Shown piece by piece: positions 1-5,639 of a stretch of DNA of 6,212 nucleotides. Position 1 is the stretch's first letter. The number at the start of each line of letters is the position of its first letter. Below the pieces are notes generated by a model. That model was not told the origin of the DNA and searched no databases. It saw nothing but the letters and a program-made list of their open reading frames with translations. Source of the stretch: a halophilic archaeon J07HX64 (lineage in GTDB: Archaea; Halobacteriota; Halobacteria; Halobacteriales; Haloarculaceae); assembly GCA_000416085.1 (NCBI GenBank), contig KE356579.1, forward strand, positions 640,177 to 646,388, in the 5' to 3' direction. The position numbers and the translations under genes were made by a program.

Positions 1-1
1 A

Positions 2-436
2 AACGCGACGGGTGAACTCGACGCGCCGCTCGCCTGGGGTGACGACCTCTCGACCGAGGCCGAGCGCGCACTCGGCAGCGAGGTCGGGGGCCACTACTTT
101 GTGACCGACTGGCCCAGCGAGATAAAGCCGTTCTATATAAAGGATCGTGACGGTGACGAGACGCTGTCGACGGGGTTCGACCTGATGCATCCGCGGCTGG
201 AGCTCGTCTCCGGTGGCCAGCGCGAGCACCGACATGACCACCTCATCGAGGGGTTCGAACAACAGGGCCTCGAACCCGAGGCCTTCGAGTACTACACGAA
301 GATGTTCCGCTACGGGATGCCGCCACACGCCGGGTGGGGGCTCGGCGGCGAGCGCCTCGTGATGACGATGCTGGACCTGGACAACATCCGCGAGACGGTG
401 CTGTTCCCGCGTGACCGCCAGCGGTTGAGCCCCTGA
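2..436 (+). CDS. aspS: Aspartyl-tRNA synthetase, C-terminal part (5' end outside window)
   Basis: This cytoplasmic class II aminoacyl-tRNA synthetase charges tRNA with aspartate using ATP. The frame is open from base 2 to the TGA at 434-436 and gives 144 residues of the catalytic domain. Typical archaeal AspRS blocks are present: WPSEIKPFY near the start, [20 protein letters not shown] in the middle, [10 protein letters not shown], and class II motif 3 as GWGLGGER at visible residues 111-118, whose Arg contacts ATP. The protein ends [10 protein letters not shown], close to the usual end of archaeal AspRS, so the C terminus is intact. The anticodon-binding domain and motifs 1 and 2 lie upstream of the window. 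Whether the enzyme is discriminating or also charges tRNA-Asn cannot be judged, because the N-terminal anticodon-binding determinants are not visible. The next gene starts 220 bases downstream, so an operon with it is unlikely. Confidence 0.95.
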   Translation, partial: NATGELDAPLAWGDDLSTEAERALGSEVGGHYFVTDWPSEIKPFYIKDRDGDETLSTGFDLMHPRLELVSGGQREHRHDHLIEGFEQQGLEPEAFEYYTKMFRYGMPPHAGWGLGGERLVMTMLDLDNIRETVLFPRDRQRLSP

Positions 437-545
437 ACCCGGGTCACCGTCCACGACGAACCCTGTCACCCGTTCTGGTACGGTGAGAGAGGACCGGTAC
501 CGATTCGTTTAGTACTCGCCGCGGCTGCGATGGACGCAGATAACC

Positions 546-587
546 CTGTTGTCGTCACGAACCGCTCGTGACCGGCGCCGGTAACAG
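546..587. repeat. Inverted-repeat cluster upstream of thiB
   Basis: A perfect 7-base inverted repeat, GTCACGA (554-560) and TCGTGAC (566-572), is separated by five bases. Its right arm runs into a perfect 12-base palindrome, ACCGGCGCCGGT (571-582). Both are flanked by a further pair of 5-base arms, CTGTT (546-550) and AACAG (583-587). The cluster sits 70-111 bases before the thiB start and 110 bases after aspS. It could be a dimeric regulator site or, if transcribed, a small branched RNA fold. No T tract follows, so a terminator is less likely. The repeats are directly visible; any function is inference. Confidence 0.5.
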
Positions 588-626
588 AGGAGAAACCCGG
601 ACCCCGCCAACTGAGGACCGCGGTTG

Positions 627-656
627 TTATGTATTATCAGGCGATATCACTTAGTA
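627..656 (+). promoter_or_regulatory. Putative thiB promoter (leaderless) with overlapping small dyad
   Basis: An AT-rich patch, TTATGTATTAT (627-637), stands out from the GC-rich surroundings and lies 20-30 bases before the ATG at 657. That is where a TATA element would sit if transcription starts at or next to the start codon, as is common in haloarchaea. No Shine-Dalgarno motif precedes the ATG, which agrees with a leaderless mRNA. A short dyad, TATC (635-638) and GATA (643-646) with four bases between, overlaps the downstream half, a position where a repressor could block initiation. The promoter call is moderate and the operator call is weak. Confidence 0.45.
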
Positions 657-1706
657 ATGAAGCGACGTGGATTTCTTGCGGCGGCTGGTGCGGGTATCAC
701 CGCAGCACTCGCGGGTTGTATCAGTCAGTCGAACAACGAAGACAGCCTCGTAGTGGGGACGTACAGCGCGTTCCTGGATGCACCGTCTATCAGCCCTGGC
801 GAGTGGCTCAAAGGGGAGTTCGAGTCCGAGTTCGACGCGACACTGGTCTGGCAGTCACCCCCAGGAGAGGTGAACCACTACATCCAGCGCAAACAGGAGG
901 GCGTAAGCGTCGACGCCGACCTGTATCTGGGGCTGAACACAGACGAGATTGTCCGAATCGACGACGAACTCGACGGGTCACTGCTCGCGGAGGCACCGAG
1001 TGTCGAGGGGCGTGACAGTGTCAAGAGTGGACTGAACTTCGACCCGCAGGAGCGGGCGATACCGTTCAACACAGGTTACATTTCGCTGGTCTACGACGGC
1101 ACGGAGACGGAGGCACCAACAACGTTCGATGGACTGCTCGACGAGGAGCACAGCGGCGAGTTGATCGCACAGAACCCGGGCACGTCCGGCACAGGCCGGG
1201 CGTTCATGCTACACACGATCGATAGGTTCGGGACCGACGGCGATTATACGTACCTCGATTTCTGGTCGGACCTGCAGGAAAACGGTGTCACTATCCTGGG
1301 TGCGTGGGGGGACGCGTACGGCGCCTGGCAGGAGGGGGAGGCCCCAACTGTCGTCTCGTACTCGACAGACCAGGTCTTTGCCGACCAGGACGGGGCCAAC
1401 CTCGAGGAGCACCAGGTCCGATTCCTGAACGACCAGGCCTACGCCAACCCCGAAGGAATGGCGATGTTCGAGGACGCAAACGAGTCACTGGCCCGAGATT
1501 TCATGGAGTTCGTACTCCGTCCGGAGATCCAGGGCGAGATTGCACAGCGAAATGTCGTCTTCCCGGCAACAGATAACGCCGAACTTCCCCCGGACTACGC
1601 CGAACTCGCTCGCGAGCCACCGGACCCGGTCACGTTCAGCTACGAGGACCTGCAAGGCTCGCTCGATGGTTGGATCGACGACTGGGAGCGAACGATCGTC
1701 CAGTGA
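657..1706 (+). CDS. thiB: Thiamine-type ABC transporter substrate-binding lipoprotein (ThiB family)
   Basis: This 349-residue solute-binding protein captures the substrate outside the cell for the permease and ATPase encoded next to it. The ATG at 657 is chosen over the in-frame TTG at 624 because it places a complete Tat lipoprotein signal at the N terminus: RRGFLAAAG from residue 3 and lipobox LAGC with the lipidated Cys at residue 21. A Ser/Asn/Glu linker follows. The mature part matches bacterial ThiB in order: GTYSAF (34-39), ADLYLGLNTDE (87-97), PFNTGYISLVYD (136-147), NPGTSGTG (173-180), AWGDAYGAWQEGE (216-228), VSYSTD (233-238), NVVFPATDNAELP (299-311) and a closing WIDDWERTI (339-347). 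Bacterial ThiB proteins carry thiamine and its phosphates. Some positions I recall as ligand contacts in E. coli TbpA differ here, so a related substrate remains possible. The stop lies 7 bases before the permease start, giving an operon. Confidence 0.85.
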   Translation: MKRRGFLAAAGAGITAALAGCISQSNNEDSLVVGTYSAFLDAPSISPGEWLKGEFESEFDATLVWQSPPGEVNHYIQRKQEGVSVDADLYLGLNTDEIVRIDDELDGSLLAEAPSVEGRDSVKSGLNFDPQERAIPFNTGYISLVYDGTETEAPTTFDGLLDEEHSGELIAQNPGTSGTGRAFMLHTIDRFGTDGDYTYLDFWSDLQENGVTILGAWGDAYGAWQEGEAPTVVSYSTDQVFADQDGANLEEHQVRFLNDQAYANPEGMAMFEDANESLARDFMEFVLRPEIQGEIAQRNVVFPATDNAELPPDYAELAREPPDPVTFSYEDLQGSLDGWIDDWERTIVQ

Positions 1707-1713
1707 CCGGTCC

Positions 1714-3549
1714 GTGAGCGACCATAGCGGGCCCGGTTCCGGGCAAACTCAGGACAGCGGTACAAACGGACGCATCGGGTGGGTGCGCGACCGTCTCGAA
1801 CGCCACGCACTCGCGGTGCTGGGGGTCACGACAACCGCGGTGTTGCTCGTGTTGTTTTACTACCCAGTTGCGACTGTGTTCGTCGAGGCCGTTATGCTCG
1901 ATGGGGAGGCAACGGCTCAGGTCTTTCTCGACGTCCTGCGGGACCCGTTCTACTTTGGGGACCTCGCGGGGCTGTTTCGCGGCGAGTCACCGGTCGATGT
2001 CGCGGTGGAACTGCTCTCCGGGGACCGCGAGACCGGTATCGTCGGCTTCACTATCTACCAGGCAGTCCTCTCGACGATTGTGAGTGTCGCACTCGGTGTC
2101 CCGCTGGCGTACGTTCTCGCACGTTACGAGTTCCCCGGTCGGCGCACCCTGCGGTCGTTGACCATCCTCCCGTTCGTGCTGCCCTCGATAATGGTGGCAG
2201 TCGGTTTCCGGGCAGCCTTTGCCGAGGACGGGTTGTTCAACGCCGTGCTCGCGCTCGCGGGACTCGGACCTGTCGAACTGTTGTTCTCGGTGGAGGCTGT
2301 CGTCCTCGCACACGCCTTCTACAACGCGCCGCTGGTCGCACGCGTGACCCTCGCCGCCTGGGAGTCGGTCGATGCGAGTGCCGTCGAGACGGCCCGGAGT
2401 CTCGGCGCGAACCGTCTCCAGGCGTTTCGTGACGTTATCGCCCCACAGCTGTACCCGTCGGTCCTGATGGGTGCAGCACTCACGTTCGTGTTCACGTTCG
2501 GTACCTTTCCGATCGTGCTCGCGCTGGGCGGGATCGAGTTGATGACAGTCGAGGTGCGGGTGTTTCGGCTCATCGAGACCCTCGACTACGGTGAGGCCGC
2601 GGTGCTGGCTATCATCGAGTTGGGCATCTCGCTTGCTGTGCTGTACGCCTACCTGCGCTACGAGGCTCGACAGTCGATCGACACCCGTGGCGCCCGGCCA
2701 CTCCCGCGCCGGCCGCTCGTGCCTCGGTCGCTGTCGGTTCGTGCGGCACTCCCACGGCTGGGTATCCTGGTGTACACACTCATCGCGCTCGTGGTGTTCG
2801 TACTCCCGGTTGTGAGTATGATAGAGGCGAGTCTCACCGACGCCGGCGGGCTGACACTCGACAACTACCGGTTCCTGTTGGAGCGCCAGGCCGAGGGGGC
2901 AGCCTTCCAGGTCCAGCCCTGGCCGGCCGTGCGCAACTCGCTCGTGTTTGCCGGCGGGTCGTTGTTGCTGGCGCTCCCGATGGGTGTGACCGTCGCGGTG
3001 CTCACCACGCGCCGGTATCGCGGCCGGAAACTCGTGGACGTGGTGGCGATGGCGCCACTCGCTATATCGGGTATTGTGGTGGGTATCGGCCTGCTGCGGG
3101 GTCTGGTGTTCGGTGTAGAGATCGGCTCCAGACGGCTGGTCGTCGGTGGTGCGGTCGCGGTCGTCGCCGCTCACGCCGTCGCGGCCTACCCCTTTGTCGT
3201 CCGGACAGTCGCGCCCGGTCTCGAACGGGTTGATCGACACCTCGTCGAGTCTGCCCGCGCACTCGGTGCCAGTCGGACCCGGGCACTGGTCGATGTCGAA
3301 CTGCCGCTCATCTGGCCCGGTGTCGTCGCCGGCGCGGCCTTCGCGGTGGCCATCTCGATGGGGGAGTTCACCGCCACGGTGGTACTGGCGACCGGTACCG
3401 ACTGGTACACGATGCCGGTTGCTATCGAACGGTTCATCGGTCGCCGCCTCGGACCTGCCACCGCGATGGGCGTTGTACTGCTCCTGGTGACGAGCGTCAG
3501 TTTCCTCCTCGTCGACCGTCTGGGGGGTGAGTACCGTGGTGGGCTCTGA
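1714..3549 (+). CDS. thiP: Thiamine-type ABC transporter permease, fused two-unit (ThiP family)
   Basis: This 611-residue membrane protein forms the translocation path of the importer. It contains two homologous permease halves in one chain. Each half carries a cytoplasmic EAA loop that docks on the ATPase: ETARSLGANRLQAFRDVIAP from residue 225 and ESARALGASRTRALVDVELP from residue 512. Many hydrophobic segments surround them, for example 33-60, 114-136, 150-170, 248-272, 295-313, 350-370, 410-430, 445-465, 478-498, 534-558 and 583-600. A basic, Pro-rich linker (about 316-348) joins the halves. Blocks such as LAHAFYNAPLVAR (198-210) and ISMGEF (547-552) match bacterial ThiP. The frame is open back to 1540, but that stretch overlaps thiB out of frame and is Ser/Arg-rich, so I choose the GTG at 1714, 7 bases after the thiB stop. 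It is about 75 residues longer than E. coli ThiP, partly from an acidic insertion after the first helix. The end overlaps the ATPase gene. Confidence 0.87.
   Translation: MSDHSGPGSGQTQDSGTNGRIGWVRDRLERHALAVLGVTTTAVLLVLFYYPVATVFVEAVMLDGEATAQVFLDVLRDPFYFGDLAGLFRGESPVDVAVELLSGDRETGIVGFTIYQAVLSTIVSVALGVPLAYVLARYEFPGRRTLRSLTILPFVLPSIMVAVGFRAAFAEDGLFNAVLALAGLGPVELLFSVEAVVLAHAFYNAPLVARVTLAAWESVDASAVETARSLGANRLQAFRDVIAPQLYPSVLMGAALTFVFTFGTFPIVLALGGIELMTVEVRVFRLIETLDYGEAAVLAIIELGISLAVLYAYLRYEARQSIDTRGARPLPRRPLVPRSLSVRAALPRLGILVYTLIALVVFVLPVVSMIEASLTDAGGLTLDNYRFLLERQAEGAAFQVQPWPAVRNSLVFAGGSLLLALPMGVTVAVLTTRRYRGRKLVDVVAMAPLAISGIVVGIGLLRGLVFGVEIGSRRLVVGGAVAVVAAHAVAAYPFVVRTVAPGLERVDRHLVESARALGASRTRALVDVELPLIWPGVVAGAAFAVAISMGEFTATVVLATGTDWYTMPVAIERFIGRRLGPATAMGVVLLLVTSVSFLLVDRLGGEYRGGL
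3522..3530 (+). promoter_or_regulatory. Shine-Dalgarno-like site inside the thiP end
   Basis: GGGGGTGA (3523-3530) differs from the ideal GGAGGTGA by one base. It lies within the last codons of thiP, with eight bases between the GGGGG core and the GTG at 3536. It favours 3536 over the in-frame GTG at 3527 as the ATPase start, because the 3527 codon lies inside the site itself. It also suggests that ThiQ translation is initiated on the polycistronic mRNA while thiP is still being read. Confidence 0.5.
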
Positions 3550-4642
3550 CCCGCCCGACAGCGCCGGCAACCGGGCACCGGCGGTGGAACTGGACAGGGT
3601 CACCCGCCGATACACCGGGACGACTGCCGTCGAGAGCGTCTCGGTGTCGGTCCGAGATGGGGAGTTTTTCACGCTCGTCGGGCCGTCGGGGTGTGGAAAG
3701 ACAACCACGCTGCGACTCGTCGGTGGGTTCGAGTCGCCAACAGAGGGTGTGGTGCGACTCGCCGGCGAGGATGTCGCGGAGGCGCCGCCCGAGGACCGCG
3801 ATGTCGGCATCGTCTTCCAGAACTACGCGCTGTTCCCGCACATGACCGTCCGCGAGAACGTGGCCTACGGGTTGCGCTTCGCCGAGCCACCGGGTGGCGT
3901 CCCGACCGCCGAACGGGTGGAGAGGTTGCTAGACCTGGTCGACCTCGCGGGGATGGACAACAGGGACCCGGACGAGCTGTCGGGCGGGCAGCGCCAGCGG
4001 GTCGCACTCGCCCGGGCGCTCGCCCCCGGCCCGGCGGTGCTCCTGCTCGACGAACCGATGAGCGCACTCGACGCGCAGTTGCGCGAGCGGCTCCGGGTGC
4101 AACTGCGCGATATCCAGTCCGAACTCGGCATCACGACCGTCTACGTCACCCACGACCAGGAGGAGGCGCTCGCGATCTCGGACCGTGTGGCGGTCATGCG
4201 CTCGGGCCAGGTCGAGCAGGTCGGCCGACCCCGGGAGATCTACCGACAGCCAGAGACGCGCTTTGTCGCCGAGTTCCTCGGTGACAACAACGTCCTCACC
4301 GGCGAGGTGCTCGCGGTCTCCGGCGGGACCGACCCGGTCCGGACGACAGTCCGTCTCGACGGGACACAGTTCGACCTGGCCATCGACGCAGGGGGTCACG
4401 TACGCCAACCCAGAGTGGGGGACCGACTCACGTTCTGTGTTCGGCCGGAGGCGCTCACCGTCGACGGCGCGGAGAACACCCTGACCGCGACCGTCGAGAC
4501 AACAGAGTTTCTCGGCGAGACGACCCGCGCACATCTCGACTGGAACGGGGTCGACCTGCTCGCCCGCACCGCAGCCCCGCTCGAGGGCAGGGTCACGCTC
4601 GGGTTCGACCCCGGCGACACACACGCCGTTGCCGTCGAGTGA
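3536..4642 (+). CDS. thiQ: ABC transporter ATP-binding protein with TOBE-type C-terminal domain (ThiQ role)
   Basis: This 368-residue cytoplasmic ATPase powers the importer. All nucleotide-binding motifs are intact: A-loop Tyr26, Walker A GPSGCGKTT (49-57), Q-loop Gln95 in VFQNYALFPH, signature LSGGQ (148-152), Walker B LLLDEP (169-174), D-loop SALD (176-179) and switch His206 in VTHDQEEAL. Residues from about 250 to the end form a second domain starting DNNVLTGEV and containing CVRPEALTV, typical of the TOBE domains on PotA, FbpC, CysA and MalK-like ATPases. E. coli ThiQ, about 232 residues, lacks this part. The ThiQ name therefore rests on the operon partners more than on the ATPase itself. 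GTG 3536 is chosen because a Shine-Dalgarno-like GGGGGTGA precedes it; GTG 3527 and GTG 3539 are in-frame alternatives. The gene overlaps thiP by 14 bases, or 23 if it starts at 3527, indicating coupled expression. Confidence 0.88.
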   Translation: MVGSDPPDSAGNRAPAVELDRVTRRYTGTTAVESVSVSVRDGEFFTLVGPSGCGKTTTLRLVGGFESPTEGVVRLAGEDVAEAPPEDRDVGIVFQNYALFPHMTVRENVAYGLRFAEPPGGVPTAERVERLLDLVDLAGMDNRDPDELSGGQRQRVALARALAPGPAVLLLDEPMSALDAQLRERLRVQLRDIQSELGITTVYVTHDQEEALAISDRVAVMRSGQVEQVGRPREIYRQPETRFVAEFLGDNNVLTGEVLAVSGGTDPVRTTVRLDGTQFDLAIDAGGHVRQPRVGDRLTFCVRPEALTVDGAENTLTATVETTEFLGETTRAHLDWNGVDLLARTAAPLEGRVTLGFDPGDTHAVAVE

Positions 4643-4661
4643 CCGCGCCCGGACCACGAGC

Positions 4662-4680
4662 ATGATACGGATATCTACCC
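4662..4680 (+). promoter_or_regulatory. AT-rich promoter-like patch before the small membrane protein gene
   Basis: ATGATACGGATATCTACCC (4662-4680) is the only AT-rich stretch between the ATPase gene and the next gene. It could hold a TATA element that would start transcription around 4700 and leave a leader of about 70 bases containing the Shine-Dalgarno site at 4756-4760. GATA (4664-4667) and TATC (4672-4675) form a small inverted repeat within it. The evidence is base composition and spacing only. Confidence 0.25.
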
Positions 4681-4755
4681 TACCTGAGCACATGTCAGAC
4701 AGCAGATCGTACCGGGTTGTGACCGGCCGAAGCACCCCTGCACAGTCCGTCGGGC

Positions 4756-4760
4756 GGAGG
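4756..4760 (+). promoter_or_regulatory. Shine-Dalgarno site deciding the TTG start at 4769
   Basis: GGAGG lies eight bases before the TTG at 4769-4771. No ATG or GTG is available in this frame between the upstream stop (TGA 4685-4687) and the TTG, and the next in-frame GTG (4775) is too far from the site. This supports the rarely used TTG as the true start. Confidence 0.6.
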
Positions 4761-4768
4761 GAGATACG

Positions 4769-4984
4769 TTGAGTGTGCTCCGGGACACGGTCTCCCTGCC
4801 GGCGGGGGGACTCGTCTCCGCTGTTCGGGCCGGCGCGTTCTGGGGTGTCGCTGCGCTTCCGTTGGTCTATCTGCCGATACTCGCCGTCGGGCTGGACAGT
4901 CGCCCCGAGCAGTTGCTCTTTGTCTCGCTGCTCTCGCTGAACGTCGTCCCGTTGATCGTGGGTCACCCCCACCGCACGAGCTAA
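4769..4984 (+). CDS. Small two-helix membrane protein, function unknown
   Basis: This gene encodes 71 residues that I do not recognise as a named family. Two hydrophobic segments are visible, about residues 19-41 (AGAFWGVAALPLVYLPILAV) and 47-64 (EQLLFVSLLSLNVVPLIVG). They are joined by a short polar turn, LDSRPEQ, and the protein ends in a short polar His/Arg tail. There is no signal peptide cleavage site, cysteine pair or catalytic motif. The TTG start is supported by GGAGG eight bases upstream. It lies 126 bases after the ATPase stop with a possible promoter of its own, so membership of the thi operon is uncertain. Codon use is GC-rich, like its neighbours, which supports real coding. Small helical-hairpin proteins of this kind are frequent in haloarchaea, and no role should be assigned. 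Confidence 0.65.
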   Translation: MSVLRDTVSLPAGGLVSAVRAGAFWGVAALPLVYLPILAVGLDSRPEQLLFVSLLSLNVVPLIVGHPHRTS

Positions 4985-5061
4985 CCGCGCTCGCACTGTG
5001 CCATCGTCCGACGCTTCGTGCACACACGGGTCTGATATGCGAACAGCGGGCATCGCTGCGA

Positions 5062-5076
5062 GGAAAAGTTGATACA
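5062..5076 (+). promoter_or_regulatory. Putative promoter of the HIT-family gene
   Basis: GGAAAAGTTGATACA (5062-5076) is an A-rich patch in GC-rich DNA, centred about 30 bases before the ATG at 5099. The spacing suits a TATA element driving a leaderless or nearly leaderless transcript, and no Shine-Dalgarno motif precedes the ATG. A 5-base inverted repeat, CAGCG (5044-5048) and CGCTG (5054-5058), lies just upstream. The assignment is tentative. Confidence 0.35.
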
Positions 5077-5098
5077 CCGGCCTGTCGAACGTGACCAC

Positions 5099-5521
5099 AT
5101 GAGCGAGAAGACACTGTTCACGAGGATCGTCGAGGGTGAGATCCCGAGCGACACGGTCTACGAGGACGAGACGACGTACGCGTTTCTGGACGTAAACCCG
5201 CTCGCGCCTGGACACACACTGGTTATTCCAAAGGCGCCCTACGAGCGTCTCTCGGAGATGCCGCCGGCGGAGGCGGCCGACGTGTTCAGCGTGCTCGGCG
5301 AGATAACCGCGGCAGTGGAGGCGGCTGTCGACGCCGACGGGACGACAGTTGCGCTCAACAACGGCGAGGCCGCCGGCCAGGAGGTGCCCCACGTCCACTG
5401 GCACATCATCCCGCAGTTCGAGGACGACACCGCCCGGCCAATCCACGCCCTGTTCGACGGCGCGGAACTCTCCGACGAGGAGCGCTCGGAGATCGCCGGC
5501 CGTATCCGCGACAACCAGTAG
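5099..5521 (+). CDS. HIT-family nucleotide hydrolase/transferase (HinT-like)
   Basis: This 140-residue cytoplasmic histidine-triad protein belongs to the superfamily that hydrolyses nucleoside phosphoramidates, adenylated compounds or dinucleoside polyphosphates. The triad is clear as HVHWHII at residues 98-104. His100, the middle one, is the expected nucleophile that forms the nucleotidyl intermediate, with His98 and His102 beside it. Other family marks are the N-terminal LFTRIVEGEIPSD (6-18), FLDVNPLAPGHTLVIPK (29-45) and LNNGEAAGQEVPH (86-98). Length is ordinary for the single-domain HinT/HIT branch. The C-terminal 25 residues are acidic, fitting a halophile. The ATG at 5099 is preferred to an in-frame TTG at 5069 because family members begin a few residues before the LFxRIxxGEIP block. 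It is probably a single-gene unit, since more than 100 bases of non-coding DNA lie on each side. The natural substrate cannot be read from the sequence. Confidence 0.93.
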   Translation: MSEKTLFTRIVEGEIPSDTVYEDETTYAFLDVNPLAPGHTLVIPKAPYERLSEMPPAEAADVFSVLGEITAAVEAAVDADGTTVALNNGEAAGQEVPHVHWHIIPQFEDDTARPIHALFDGAELSDEERSEIAGRIRDNQ

Positions 5522-5590
5522 CGGACTCCGAACCGGGAGTGTCGACCGGACGGTCCACAGACGAAGAGCGAGAGCCGGTTCCTGCGGGTG

Positions 5591-5617
5591 TCCGACCGGT
5601 CGGGTCGGGGTTTTTCT
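5591..5617 (+). terminator. Possible terminator of the HIT gene (T tract), or promoter of the next gene
   Basis: A self-complementary CGACCGGTCG (5593-5602) is followed, eight bases later, by TTTTTCT (5611-5617), the only T run in the gap. Archaeal termination relies on T-rich stretches, so this could end the HIT transcript. The same T run lies 25-29 bases before the ATG at 5640, where a TATA-like element of a leaderless promoter would be. The two readings are not exclusive. Confidence 0.3.
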
Positions 5618-5639
5618 GTGATGGCGCGCCAGTCCCGGT

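Noticed and set aside
444..486. 7-base inverted repeat, TCACCGT (444-450) and ACGGTGA (480-486), just after aspS.
   Set aside because: The spacer is 29 bases and no T tract follows. Repeats of this length at this distance are expected by chance in GC-rich DNA, so I do not call a terminator.
530..571. 13-codon frame, MDADNPVVVTNRS, between aspS and thiB.
   Set aside because: It is too short to support without other evidence. It overlaps the inverted repeat and has no Shine-Dalgarno site or well-placed TATA element.
624..656. Upstream TTG start for the binding protein.
   Set aside because: It would place 11 residues before the Tat signal and use the likely promoter as coding sequence. The ATG at 657 gives a standard Tat lipoprotein signal.
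437..656. Possible TPP riboswitch before the thiamine transporter, prompted by CTGAGGACC near 611-619.
   Set aside because: The second conserved TPP-aptamer block (the GAACCTGAT...ACCAGCG region) is absent, and the likely transcript start near the ATG leaves no leader to hold an aptamer.
1540..1713. N-terminal extension of the permease from an ATG inside thiB.
   Set aside because: It would overlap thiB by 167 bases out of frame and add a Ser/Thr/Arg-rich stretch unlike the acidic haloarchaeal proteome. The GTG at 1714 fits the operon spacing.
1987..3810. 607-codon open frame on the minus strand opposite thiP and the start of thiQ.
   Set aside because: The translation is rich in Arg, His, Gln and Thr with no recognisable domain, and it lies opposite clear ABC transporter genes. 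Long stop-free antisense frames are expected in GC-rich haloarchaeal DNA.
5069..5098. TTG start giving a 10-residue longer HIT protein.
   Set aside because: The extension has no family counterpart and covers the likely promoter. ATG 5099 places the conserved N-terminal block where the family normally has it.
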